The notes under the pieces: model-generated
Database searches by the model: none
What the model was told of the DNA's origin: nothing
What the model saw: only the letters and a program-made list of their open reading frames with translations
In this document: one piece after another, positions 51,001 through 60,061 of the stretch
Layout of the letters: every line of letters starts with the position of its first letter
How positions within the stretch are numbered: position 1 is the stretch's first letter
Source of the DNA: BACL27 sp964203235
GTDB taxonomy: Bacteria; Actinomycetota; Acidimicrobiia; Acidimicrobiales; Ilumatobacteraceae
Assembly (NCBI GenBank): GCA_964203235.1
Contig: CAXNLE010000001.1
Coordinates: forward strand, 806,001-870,000
Length of the DNA: 64,000 nt
Reading direction: 5' to 3'
Position numbers and translations under genes: made by a program

Positions 51001-51720
51001 ATGAATTCGCCAGCCCAACAAAAACGCAAGTGGGATCGTAATGATCTACCACAAGGGTCAGAAAAAGTAGTCGCTGTGCAAGAAATGTTTGATGCCATCG
51101 CCCCGCGCTATAACTTCGTAAATCGGCTAATGACCTTCGGATTAGATCGGAAATGGCGCAAACGAACTATTGATTCATTGCTCCTACCACTGGGTTCTCG
51201 AGTCTTGGATCTGGCGAGTGGTACTGGTGATCTTTGTATCGCATTACGAGAAAATGGCTTTACTCCTCTATCGATCGATATTTCACTTGGAATGCTAGAG
51301 GCTGACAAAAGTGGGGCACCAAGAAGTCAAGCCGATATTCAGAAGTTACCTTTCCCGAATGCAAGTGTCGATGGAGTAACTTGTGGTTTTGCACTGCGAA
51401 ATCTCGAAAATCTGCAAATTTTTTTTAATGAGATCGCAAGAGTGACAAGATTCAAAGGAAAAATCGCTTTACTAGACGTCGGTGTCCCGACAAGTCGATT
51501 TGTGCGATTTGGTAATTCAATCTATTTCGGCAAGATTGTGCCTTTAATCGGCGGCATATTTTCAGATCGAGCAGCGTATAAATATTTGCCACGCAGTGTC
51601 GCCTATTTACCCACGCCTGTGATAATTACTCAAATGCTTGAGAGTTCTGGGTTCGCTGATGTCAAACACGAACAACTTTCGGGTGGCTTGACTCAACTTT
51701 TTACTGCAACACGAAATTGA
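51001..51720 (+). CDS. menG: Demethylmenaquinone methyltransferase
   Basis: From the ATG at 51001 the protein has 239 residues; an upstream TTG at 50959 gives a non-conserved extension. It is a class I SAM methyltransferase of the UbiE/MenG family: FDAIAPRYNFVNRLMTFGLDRKWR, SAM loop VLDLASGTGDLC, and the mid motif GFALRNLENL. It makes the last methylation of menaquinone. It begins the menaquinone cluster and is followed by menF after 1 nt. Confidence 0.94.
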   Translation: MNSPAQQKRKWDRNDLPQGSEKVVAVQEMFDAIAPRYNFVNRLMTFGLDRKWRKRTIDSLLLPLGSRVLDLASGTGDLCIALRENGFTPLSIDISLGMLEADKSGAPRSQADIQKLPFPNASVDGVTCGFALRNLENLQIFFNEIARVTRFKGKIALLDVGVPTSRFVRFGNSIYFGKIVPLIGGIFSDRAAYKYLPRSVAYLPTPVIITQMLESSGFADVKHEQLSGGLTQLFTATRN

Positions 51721-51721
51721 A

Positions 51722-52918
51722 ATGCGTGCTGTTACTAAATTAGTTTCCGAATTCACAGATAAACCATTAGATCTAACTGGTTTCGCTAGAGACAATGGTT
51801 TTCTTTTCACAAAAAATGAACTCGGTGTCGCCGCACAAGGTGTCGCAAAGAAAGTCAAGCCAAGTGGTGTTTTGACGACCCTTCAAGCCATTGATCATCA
51901 AAATTTAACGAGCATTTCAGGCGCTGGTCCGATCGCTATTGGATGCATTCCGTTTGACACAAATCAACCGCATGAATTTCTAATCCCTCGTGTTGCTGTC
52001 GGTAGAACCGCAAACAATGAGGAGTGGATCACAGTTATTGACGGGGCTGAACCACATTTTGAAACCGAACCCAAAAAATTTGTTAATCAAGCAAGTTATT
52101 TGGTTTCTCCTGGCGTCTCTGTTGAACACTATTTAGAAGCGGTGCGTCTCACGCGCGATGCCGTACGTAATGGAGAATTTGCCAAGGCTGTAATCGCGCG
52201 CGATATTGAAATAACTTGTGATTCGGCTATTGACATCAAGGCTGTTTTGCTACGTCTACGCGACAAATATAAATCAAGTTACCGATTTCTCTTTGATGGA
52301 TTTCTCGGTGCGTCACCAGAATTGTTGGTTTCAGTAGACGGTGCAGAGGTGAAAAGTTACCCACTTGCGGGTACTGCACGACGGACTGGCGATAAACAAT
52401 TAGATACTCAACTAGCAGAACAACTGATCGCAAGCACCAAAAACCAATTAGAACACCGAATCGTTATAGATATGGTTCACGACACTCTATTGCCTTGGTG
52501 TTCGTATCTTGACTGGCAACCAGAGCCGTCAATTGTTGAGATTGGAAACGTTCAACACTTGGGCACTGAGATTTCTGGTCGATTGAGCGAACCCCGACCG
52601 TCAGTGCTTGAACTCGCCTATGCGTTAACGCCCACACCGGCGCTCGGGGGCCACCCACGCGAAGAAGCCCTCAGTCATATACAAAAGGTTGAAGGGCTTG
52701 ACCGCGACCGTTACGGAGGCGCAGTTGGTTATGTCGGTGCAAATGGGGATGGCTGTTTTGCAGTGTCCATTCGTTGCGCTGAAATTGCTGAGAGCCGTCT
52801 GCAGGCGAGGCTATTCGCAGGTGGCGGGATCGTCGGTGACAGTGAACCTCTCAGCGAATTAGCCGAGACCGATGCAAAGTTTCAAGCGATGCTCGAGGCA
52901 ATCACGCAAGATCATTAA
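51722..52918 (+). CDS. menF: Isochorismate synthase
   Basis: The 398-residue chorismate-utilising enzyme has the conserved C-terminal half: VIARDIEI, PELLVSVDGAEVKSYPLAGTARR, HRIVIDMVHDTL, PTPALGGHPREEAL and GGAVGYVGANGDG. It opens the menaquinone pathway by converting chorismate to isochorismate for MenD. An entC-type siderophore role was considered, but menD, menH, menA and menE surround it. It meets menD tail to tail with a 4-nt overlap. Confidence 0.93.
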   Translation: MRAVTKLVSEFTDKPLDLTGFARDNGFLFTKNELGVAAQGVAKKVKPSGVLTTLQAIDHQNLTSISGAGPIAIGCIPFDTNQPHEFLIPRVAVGRTANNEEWITVIDGAEPHFETEPKKFVNQASYLVSPGVSVEHYLEAVRLTRDAVRNGEFAKAVIARDIEITCDSAIDIKAVLLRLRDKYKSSYRFLFDGFLGASPELLVSVDGAEVKSYPLAGTARRTGDKQLDTQLAEQLIASTKNQLEHRIVIDMVHDTLLPWCSYLDWQPEPSIVEIGNVQHLGTEISGRLSEPRPSVLELAYALTPTPALGGHPREEALSHIQKVEGLDRDRYGGAVGYVGANGDGCFAVSIRCAEIAESRLQARLFAGGGIVGDSEPLSELAETDAKFQAMLEAITQDH

Positions 52919-54630
52919 GAATTGCGTATCGCGTAGGAGACTATTTTGTTAATTCGCTCATGGACGCGCACATTTTCGCTGCGGTCGGTTGAAATTTGGA
53001 TTACGTGTGGCCCATTAATCAGTTGAGCCTCCGACAACTGTTCGAGCGACGTTACTACTGTCGTTTTTAAACCATGCGCCTTGGCTATCAACAGGAGATC
53101 GGTGTCATGCGGTGTTCCAAAGACCTTTTCAAACTTTGAGTTATCCATCGATGTGGCTTGCGGAAGGAATGAAAAAATTCCTCCACCACAATTATCAACC
53201 AGGATAATTCGCAAGTCGATGTTTCTCGTAAGCAAATTAATTAATGCATTTGAATCATGCAAAAATGCCAAATCACCAATCAACAAAAAAGTTGTTTTAT
53301 TCGTAGAGAATGCAACTCCAATAGCAGTTGATACGACGCCATCGATACCGTTAACACCTCGGTTGGCGTAAACCTGCAACCCAGATCGAGGCGCAGTGAA
53401 CCATTCAACATCTCGTATCGGCATTGAACTCGACACAAATAAATTTGAACCATCAGGGATTGAGCGGTAAACGGCACGAGCGACCGCGGGTTCGCTCAGC
53501 GAGACCTCATTAGTCATAGCAGTATCTATCGCATCTTGCGCTTTTTTTTCGGCGTCTGACCAACTCGTTAACCATGCACGATCTTCGTATCGATCTATTT
53601 TTGAAACCCAGTTGCTGATTGCCTTCAAATCAGAAACGATATGCAACTTCGTTATCTGTTCAGGATCAATGAGCACTGGTGTGCCGGTTACGACAATTTG
53701 CGGGGCCCTACTAGAGGCAAGCCAACTATTTACTACTTTGGACACTAATGGCGCTCCAAATCGCAAAATAATCTCAGGTTGATGAGATTTCGCAAATTGC
53801 TCGTCACGCAACATTGAATCCATAGCACTAATCACAACTTCATAGCCCTCGATGCGTGTACCGCTGCGCGGATCAGCCAACACTGGCCAACCCATATTGT
53901 TGGCAAGTTGCAGCAAACCGATACCATCACTCACGTCAGCACCAGCAATTACTAATACACGACATTTTTTGATTAGTTTCAGAAACTTTGTACGTTTAAC
54001 GAAATCAATATTCCAAATATTTTTAGGGTGCTTACTCTCAGCTGAAATCGGTTTCAGTTGCTTGGGTAAGTTATCTGAAACACCAACCAGCGGTTCTCTG
54101 AATTGTAAATTCAAATGCACTGGCCCCGATGATTTGTTCAAACTCACGCCTAATGATGATTGCCATGCATCTCTCGCCAAATTGCGCCATTGATTCTTTT
54201 CGCGAACATCTGCCACAGGTGCGTTAACAAAACTTCGCACCGATTCGCCATATAGATTTTGCTGATTAATCGTCTGAGGTGCACCAACATTTTGTAACTC
54301 TGGTGGTCGATCAGCCGTGCAAACTAAAATCGGCACTTGAGAATGGTCGGCTTCTACAACAGCAGCATGAAACTCAACTGCCGCGGTGCCCGAAGTACAC
54401 AATAAAATTGCTGGCTTCTTAGACGCCTTACCAATTCCTAAAGCGGCAAACGCTGCGCTTCGTTCGTCATGAAATACGTGCAACTTAAGTTCGGCCCGAT
54501 CAGCTAACGCAATCGCTAATGGTGTTGATCTAGACCCAGGACAAATGACGGCATGCTCAATTCCGCAAACGAGCCATTCATCAACCAGGGTGGCGCAAAA
54601 GGTGGCAGTAGTCGTCGCCGAGGATCTCAT
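52915..54630 (-). CDS. menD: SEPHCHC synthase
   Basis: The 571-residue thiamine-diphosphate enzyme joins 2-oxoglutarate and isochorismate. The N-terminal Pyr domain has HAVICPGSRSTPLAIAL, HDERSAAFAALG (catalytic Glu region), TSGTAAVEFHAAVVEA; the C-terminal PP domain has GIDGVVSTAIG and IGDLAFLHDSNAL (ThDP motif). It lies on the strand opposite menF and is divergent from the DsbA-like gene with only 18 nt between the start codons, so promoters must overlap coding sequence. Confidence 0.96.
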   Translation of the reverse strand: MRSSATTTATFCATLVDEWLVCGIEHAVICPGSRSTPLAIALADRAELKLHVFHDERSAAFAALGIGKASKKPAILLCTSGTAAVEFHAAVVEADHSQVPILVCTADRPPELQNVGAPQTINQQNLYGESVRSFVNAPVADVREKNQWRNLARDAWQSSLGVSLNKSSGPVHLNLQFREPLVGVSDNLPKQLKPISAESKHPKNIWNIDFVKRTKFLKLIKKCRVLVIAGADVSDGIGLLQLANNMGWPVLADPRSGTRIEGYEVVISAMDSMLRDEQFAKSHQPEIILRFGAPLVSKVVNSWLASSRAPQIVVTGTPVLIDPEQITKLHIVSDLKAISNWVSKIDRYEDRAWLTSWSDAEKKAQDAIDTAMTNEVSLSEPAVARAVYRSIPDGSNLFVSSSMPIRDVEWFTAPRSGLQVYANRGVNGIDGVVSTAIGVAFSTNKTTFLLIGDLAFLHDSNALINLLTRNIDLRIILVDNCGGGIFSFLPQATSMDNSKFEKVFGTPHDTDLLLIAKAHGLKTTVVTSLEQLSEAQLINGPHVIQISTDRSENVRVHERINKIVSYAIRNS

Positions 54631-54648
54631 GCCTCTATCGTGGCAGCA

Positions 54649-55299
54649 ATGAGACTAGAAATCTTCTCCGATGTGATCTGTCCATGGTGTTATATCGGCA
54701 AACGTCGGTTTGATCGGGCTGTGGCAAACCTCACATCGACTGGTTTTCACCTAAATCTTGAGGTCAATTATCGTCCTTTTCAACTTGACCCGACTGCCCC
54801 GTTGAATTCTCCTACGCCTGTTCGCGACGCTTACGCCAAGAAGTTTGGCACACCGGAGCGCGCAAATGAAATACTTAATCACGTCACATCAATTGCCGCG
54901 ATCGATGGTCTGAATTTTAGAATGGATATCGCCCTACGTGCCAATACTTCTCGCGCACATCGATTAATTGCTCTCGCCCAGAAGACTGACCTTGACCACA
55001 CGAAGTTAAAAGAACTGCTGATGATCGCTTATTTCTGTAATGGCAAAGATATATCAAACGTCAACACTCTGCTTGATATCGCGATAAGTTTTGGTCTCGA
55101 CAGTGCTCAAGTTTTGATTATGTTGAAATCCAATTTGGGACAAGACAAACTTGATGCCGATCTGCTTCGTGCGAACGATCTGGGTGTCACCGCGGTGCCG
55201 ACTTATGTTTTCAACGAACAATGGTCAGTGCCTGGCGCTCAAGATAGCGAAACTTTTGAACGTGTGTTGAAAAAACTCTCCCAACAAGAAAAGTCTTAA
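54649..55299 (+). CDS. DsbA/FrnE-family thiol-disulfide oxidoreductase
   Basis: From the ATG at 54649 the protein has 216 residues; a longer frame starting at 54553 would overlap menD antisense and has no conserved extension. It has the FrnE-like N-terminal active site DVICPWCYIGKRRF with Cys11 and Cys14 and the cis-Pro loop GVTAVPTYVF. There is no signal peptide, so it acts in the cytoplasm. The function of this family (2-hydroxychromene-2-carboxylate isomerase/DSBA-like) in menaquinone context is unknown. menH follows after 3 nt, so co-transcription is likely. Confidence 0.88.
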   Translation: MRLEIFSDVICPWCYIGKRRFDRAVANLTSTGFHLNLEVNYRPFQLDPTAPLNSPTPVRDAYAKKFGTPERANEILNHVTSIAAIDGLNFRMDIALRANTSRAHRLIALAQKTDLDHTKLKELLMIAYFCNGKDISNVNTLLDIAISFGLDSAQVLIMLKSNLGQDKLDADLLRANDLGVTAVPTYVFNEQWSVPGAQDSETFERVLKKLSQQEKS

Positions 55300-55302
55300 C
55301 CA

Positions 55303-56046
55303 GTGTTGTCTAACGAAACTTTTGGCGTTGGCGATCGTCTTGTGTTCGTACATGGATTTACTCAAACCAAAGATTCATGGCGATCAATTACCAAGAAGAT
55401 GAGCACTGAAAATGAAATAGTGCTCATTGATGCTCCCAACCACGGTGATTCAGTTGATATTTCACTGAGCTTAGAAACCGGTGCAAATGCAATCATCGAT
55501 GTGGGTGGAGATGCCACATATATTGGGTACTCGCTAGGGGCACGATTTTGTCTCACCGCGGCATTATCGAATCCAGAACTGGTCAAGCGACTAGTTCTCA
55601 TCAGTGGCACCGCAGGAATCGACGATTCAGTAGAGCGACAAAGTCGAATCGCCAGTGATGAGCAACTCGCAACTCGGATTACCCAAATTGGGGTTCCTGC
55701 TTTCATCGACGAATGGCTTTCACTTCCTTTGTTCGCTGGATTAACCCCCGTAACAAAACAACGAGAGATGCGACTATGTAATACTGCTACTGCGCTTGCA
55801 TCAAGTCTCAGACTCTGCGGCGCTGGAAAACAACAACCAACTTGGTCGCGATTGAAAGAGTTAACGATGCCCGTGCTTGTTATCGCAGGTCAAACGGATT
55901 CTAAATTTGTTGAATTGGCAAAACGAATAACAGTTTCAATAGGCAGTCATGCTCAAATGAAGATCATCGCTAACTCTGGCCACACCCCTCACCTTGAACA
56001 ACCCGAGCAGTTTTTAGAAGTACTACAGAGTTTTTTGAAACGCTAA
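55303..56046 (+). CDS. menH: Alpha/beta hydrolase, probable MenH (SHCHC synthase)
   Basis: The 247-residue hydrolase has the oxyanion HGFTQTKDSW, nucleophile YIGYSLGAR (Ser77), acid Asp in VIAGQTDSKF and His in NSGHTPHLEQPEQF. In the men cluster it most likely eliminates pyruvate from SEPHCHC. The match is to the MenH family at motif level, so a general esterase cannot be fully excluded. The start is GTG at 55303, 3 nt after the DsbA-like gene; its end overlaps menA by 4 nt tail to tail. Confidence 0.85.
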   Translation: MLSNETFGVGDRLVFVHGFTQTKDSWRSITKKMSTENEIVLIDAPNHGDSVDISLSLETGANAIIDVGGDATYIGYSLGARFCLTAALSNPELVKRLVLISGTAGIDDSVERQSRIASDEQLATRITQIGVPAFIDEWLSLPLFAGLTPVTKQREMRLCNTATALASSLRLCGAGKQQPTWSRLKELTMPVLVIAGQTDSKFVELAKRITVSIGSHAQMKIIANSGHTPHLEQPEQFLEVLQSFLKR

Positions 56047-56945
56047 GCGAGCAGCAAACCAACACTTAGAGCTACGGCGGTCAGAATTTGTGTTTTGCCG
56101 GTAGCGCCAAGAACAAAAATCAAATCTTTACCGACCGCACCGCGCACAACTTTACGTAACGCTGAAATCGCCGTAAATAGACCAAGTAAACCGATCATCG
56201 CAGTCGGAATCTCTACCGCGATTAAGACAACCGCAAGACCCGATACGGCTAGTAACGAGTAATACATCTGCCGAGTACGTTTGTCGCCGAGACGCACAGC
56301 CAAAGTTTTTTTGGCTGCGAGAGTATCACCAGGTATGTCGCGAAGATTATTAATTACCAATAACGCGCAGGCCAGAGACCCCACCGCAATCGACGCGACA
56401 TAACTCGTGTATGTGATTTTCTGAATGACTACAAATGTTGTACCAGTTGTGGCGACCAACCCAAAGAAAATGAAAACGAATAATTCACCGAAACCGTAAT
56501 ATCCATATGGCTTTGATCCGCCTGTATAAAACCAACCTGCGGCGATACATGCAAACCCAACTGCAAGTAACCACCAACTAGTTGCAATAGCAAGGATTAA
56601 GCCAAATACGGCCGCGACTCCAAACGCAGCAAACGCCGCTTGTTTCACCTCTTTCGATTGCTTCGCTCCTGAACCAACGAGGCGCATCGGTCCGACTCGA
56701 TCTATGTCGGTACCTCGAATGCCATCTGAATAATCATTCGCGAAATTTACTGCTACTTGTAACGCCAAACTCACGACCAACGCGAGAAAACCATTTAACC
56801 AAACGTGCTCGGCTGAACTCTCTATAGATGCGCACGCGGCTCCCACAATCACAGGTGCAACTGCCGCGGGTAAAGTTCTCGGGCGCGCGCCTTTGAACCA
56901 CAGACGAAGTGAATGTCGCACGGTCAAAACTTTACAACAAAACAT
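56043..56945 (-). CDS. menA: 1,4-dihydroxy-2-naphthoate octaprenyl/polyprenyltransferase
   Basis: The 300-residue UbiA-family membrane protein has about nine membrane segments. Its two Asp-rich motifs are NFANDYSDGIRGTD near residue 67 and NNLRDIPGDTLA near residue 197, and KGARPRTLPAA near residue 18. It attaches the isoprenoid tail to DHNA. The first eight residues upstream of a GTG may not be translated; ATG at 56945 is kept. It is divergent from menE by 13 nt. Confidence 0.94.
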   Translation of the reverse strand: MFCCKVLTVRHSLRLWFKGARPRTLPAAVAPVIVGAACASIESSAEHVWLNGFLALVVSLALQVAVNFANDYSDGIRGTDIDRVGPMRLVGSGAKQSKEVKQAAFAAFGVAAVFGLILAIATSWWLLAVGFACIAAGWFYTGGSKPYGYYGFGELFVFIFFGLVATTGTTFVVIQKITYTSYVASIAVGSLACALLVINNLRDIPGDTLAAKKTLAVRLGDKRTRQMYYSLLAVSGLAVVLIAVEIPTAMIGLLGLFTAISALRKVVRGAVGKDLIFVLGATGKTQILTAVALSVGLLLA

Positions 56946-56958
56946 CTACGCTAAGTAG

Positions 56959-58092
56959 GTGCGTTCACTCGTAGCCCTTGACATTAAACCGAGTCGAATG
57001 TTTTTGGTTCACTTGAACGATATTTGGGATAAAGATGATGCTGTACTCCCAATAGATCAAAGGCTCCCGCAATCGGCGAAGCAACAACTAGTTAAAAATC
57101 TTGGCGCGTCGTGGATCATCACAAATAATGGTGAAAAAGTTAAACTAGACGATGGATTTCAAGTTGAAACCAACGACGCACTGGTTATTGCAACTTCCGG
57201 GACAACAGGTCTTCCCAAAGGTGTTGTTCACACCCATGCATCAATTCATGCTTCAGTAACCGCAGCCGGAAGTCGTCTCGGTTGTAGCTCGACCGATCAT
57301 TGGTTGGCATGTTTGCCGTTAGCGCATGTAGGCGGATTGTCTGTTTTGTTGCGCGCCCAACAATATGAATCTGAGTTGACAATCGTTAATGGTGTTGATC
57401 AATCGTCTATCGATAACGCAAGCAACACAGGTGCAAACTTGACATCGCTTGTACCAACTGCTTTACAAAAACTAGATGTCAGTAATTTCAGAGCGGTGTT
57501 AGTTGGTGGGTCAACAATTTTCGGTAATCTGCCAGCAAATGCAATCACAACTTACGGTCTAACCGAAACGATGGGTGGTATTGCCTATGACGGTCAAGCG
57601 CTTGACGGGGTCGCGATTCGACTTAGCAATAGCGCGGAAATTGAGATCCAAGGCGAAATGTTGTTTCGTGCATATCGCGATGGCACTGACCCTAAGAAGG
57701 AAGATGGCTGGTTCACAACCGGCGATCTTGGAGAAATTAAAGATGGTATTTTGACTGTGCACGGGCGCAAGGATGATTTGATTAATACGGGCGGCTATAA
57801 AGTTTGGCCGAAGTTCGTAGAATCTTCAATTAGCCAAATTGATGGTGTGGCTGATTGCGTTGTCATGGGTTTACCCGACACAAAATGGGGTCAAGCAGTT
57901 TGTGCCTGGATCGTTCTTCGAAATCTAGATGTATCGCTAAAACTTGAAGATGTACGTCGGCATGTAAAAGAATCACTCCCCGATTATTGCGCCCCGCACA
58001 AATTGTTTATTGTCGAAAGTATTCCGCGCTCAGCACTAGGCAAAGTGCTGACGGCAGAGGTATTGAAAATAAGAAGTCGGATTTATGAGTGA
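56959..58092 (+). CDS. menE: o-succinylbenzoate-CoA ligase
   Basis: The 377-residue AMP-forming ligase activates OSB. Motifs: P-loop VIATSGTTGLPKGVVHTH (about 74-91), TYGLTETMGG, GWFTTGDLGEI and the C-terminal Lys in IPRSALGKVL. It is shorter than E. coli MenE (451) because the N-terminal subdomain is reduced, as in some actinobacteria. The start is GTG at 56959; ATG at 56998 would cut off a likely conserved N-terminus (RSLVALDI). It overlaps the MFS start by 8 nt. menB and menC are not in the window. Confidence 0.93.
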   Translation: MRSLVALDIKPSRMFLVHLNDIWDKDDAVLPIDQRLPQSAKQQLVKNLGASWIITNNGEKVKLDDGFQVETNDALVIATSGTTGLPKGVVHTHASIHASVTAAGSRLGCSSTDHWLACLPLAHVGGLSVLLRAQQYESELTIVNGVDQSSIDNASNTGANLTSLVPTALQKLDVSNFRAVLVGGSTIFGNLPANAITTYGLTETMGGIAYDGQALDGVAIRLSNSAEIEIQGEMLFRAYRDGTDPKKEDGWFTTGDLGEIKDGILTVHGRKDDLINTGGYKVWPKFVESSISQIDGVADCVVMGLPDTKWGQAVCAWIVLRNLDVSLKLEDVRRHVKESLPDYCAPHKLFIVESIPRSALGKVLTAEVLKIRSRIYE

Positions 58093-59338
58093 GCAAAATT
58101 CGCCTCGCCTATCACAGTCTTATTGGAAGCTATTCTCTTCTTCAACAATTTCTAACCTTGGTGATGGAATGGTCGTGGCTGCTGGCCCATTACTTGCACT
58201 TTCACTTACCAATGATGCTCGGCTGATATCAGCAGTCACATTTGCGGCAATGTTGCCGTGGTTAATTTTGTCGCTTCCCGCCGGTGTGTATCTAGACCGA
58301 TACGACCGACAAAAGATTTTGTTTCGGGCTAATCTCATGCGCGGTTTTGTGTTCGCATTCATCGCTATTGGCGCTACTGCGAATTTTTTGAATATTTACA
58401 CATTGATCGCCGCAAGTGCCATTGCTGGGGTTTGTGAATTATTCTTCGACATGAGCTCGCAGGCAATATTGCCTGCAATTGTTGACCAAGAATCACTAGA
58501 ACTAGCCAACAGTCGGCTTTACGTCTCGCAAATCGTCAGTAATGGTTTTATTGGTCTTCCTTTTGGTGCATGGATATTTGTTTTTGCAATCGGTGCACCA
58601 TTTGCGGTTAACGCTTTCGCGCTGATCTTTGCTGCGCTCTTAATTCGTTCAATTAAAGTTCGGTCTATTTCTGACACGATTGTTAAGCCTCGAATGGCAT
58701 TCTCGACAGAACTATTACAAGGATTGAAATGGTTGTGGAAGCATGACTTACTGCGGACGCTGGCGATCATGCTCGGCGCTGCAAACATGTGCGGTATGTT
58801 CGCCCAGGCAGTGTTCGTAAAGTTTGCTCGTGATGAACTGGGCTTGGGTGCTCAAGGCTTTGGCATACTGCTTGCGGCAATTTCAATCGGTTCAATTTTG
58901 GGCGGAATTATTGGTGAATCCGTGAGCAAAAAACTCGGTGCTACTACCGCGATAATTTCTGCTTATGTAGTTTTCGGGTTGTCCGATGTGATCCCGGGGC
59001 TTTTTCCTGAAATTTGGGCTGTCGCACTCAGTGGCATCGTCATGGCGATCGCAGGCACAACTTGGAACGTGATCACTGTGAGCATGCGCCAGCGTCTTAT
59101 TCCGCCTGAGTTATTTGGTCGTGTTAATAGTGTTTACAGATTTATTGGAACAGGAAGTACAGCAATTGGCGCGCTAATCGGCGGCCAGATTGCCTTTTCA
59201 TTCGGATTACGTGCGACCTATCTTGCATCAGGTTTTGTGTTGCTAGTCTCATTGCTCACCTTGAGCCCAGTATTTTTGCGGGCCGCAAAGGTTTACATCG
59301 AACCTGACCGAACGCCTGCGCCGCCATCAATCACATAA
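58085..59338 (+). CDS. MFS transporter of the EntS/MFS_3 type
   Basis: The 417-residue protein has about 12 membrane segments, with YLDRYDRQKILFRANLMRG at the first loop, typical of MFS_3 exporters such as EntS. The start ATG overlaps the menE stop (8 nt), so it is co-transcribed with menE, but a role in quinone export is not implied. Its last 46 nt overlap the convergent SDR gene antisense; both ends appear genuine. Confidence 0.85.
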   Translation: MSEQNSPRLSQSYWKLFSSSTISNLGDGMVVAAGPLLALSLTNDARLISAVTFAAMLPWLILSLPAGVYLDRYDRQKILFRANLMRGFVFAFIAIGATANFLNIYTLIAASAIAGVCELFFDMSSQAILPAIVDQESLELANSRLYVSQIVSNGFIGLPFGAWIFVFAIGAPFAVNAFALIFAALLIRSIKVRSISDTIVKPRMAFSTELLQGLKWLWKHDLLRTLAIMLGAANMCGMFAQAVFVKFARDELGLGAQGFGILLAAISIGSILGGIIGESVSKKLGATTAIISAYVVFGLSDVIPGLFPEIWAVALSGIVMAIAGTTWNVITVSMRQRLIPPELFGRVNSVYRFIGTGSTAIGALIGGQIAFSFGLRATYLASGFVLLVSLLTLSPVFLRAAKVYIEPDRTPAPPSIT

Positions 59339-60042
59339 GTTTCGCCAGTAATCCACGAAGCCAAATCAGAACAAAGAAAAAGCGCCAGGTTGGCAATATC
59401 TTGTGGTTCACCGAGACGCTTTGTCGGCAAGGCTGCAGCAAGTTTGTCGCCGAAATTCTCGACAAGCACTGATGCAAAAACTGTTTTAACCAAACCAGGC
59501 GCAATACCGACCACGCGAGTTCTACCAAGTTCACATGCCAATTGTGAAGTGAGATGAATGATCGCAGCCTTCGTCAAGTTATAAACACCAAGACCCTGCT
59601 CTGCACGGAGCCCACCCACTGACGCAATGTTTAAAATAACCCCCGGATTATTTTGCATCGAAGCATTAAATACGGCCTGACTCCAGAATAGTGGACCTTT
59701 TAAATTGACCTGAAATGTTTTATCAAAGCGCGCTGAATCAACTCCAAGAGTGTCGCCATAATACGGATTCGTCGCCGCATTATTAACCAAAATATCAATC
59801 TTGCCGAACCGTTTCATCGTTGCGTCAACGCACGCCTGACCTTGTTCGACGTCACCAGTATTGGCTGCGAAGATATCAGTCTCTCCATCAATCTGCTTAG
59901 CCACCACACGGAGAGATTCTTCTTTACGCGAAGAAAGCATTACTTGCGCGCCCGATTCAGCGAATGACTTCGCAATTGCAGCACCTATTCCGCGCGATGC
60001 GCCGGTTACTAGTGCAGTCTTACCGCGAAGCGAAATCTCCAT
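59293..60042 (-). CDS. Short-chain dehydrogenase/reductase
   Basis: The 249-residue SDR has TGASRGIG near residue 15, NNAATN, catalytic Ser in LNIASVGG and YNLTK (Tyr and Lys), and the C-terminal DGGAGVRSGSM. It resembles FabG-type and glucose dehydrogenase-like SDRs acting on acyl or polyol substrates; the cofactor preference is not clear. It is a second SDR in addition to FabG of the fab operon. Its 3' end overlaps the MFS gene by 46 nt. Confidence 0.87.
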   Translation of the reverse strand: MEISLRGKTALVTGASRGIGAAIAKSFAESGAQVMLSSRKEESLRVVAKQIDGETDIFAANTGDVEQGQACVDATMKRFGKIDILVNNAATNPYYGDTLGVDSARFDKTFQVNLKGPLFWSQAVFNASMQNNPGVILNIASVGGLRAEQGLGVYNLTKAAIIHLTSQLACELGRTRVVGIAPGLVKTVFASVLVENFGDKLAAALPTKRLGEPQDIANLALFLCSDLASWITGETYVIDGGAGVRSGSM

Positions 60043-60061
60043 TGTTAGAGACTAATCGCGC

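Noticed and set aside
54553..54648. Extended start of the DsbA-like gene
   Set aside because: The extra 32 codons are antisense to the menD start and are not part of the family's conserved N-terminus (MRLEIFSDVICPWC).
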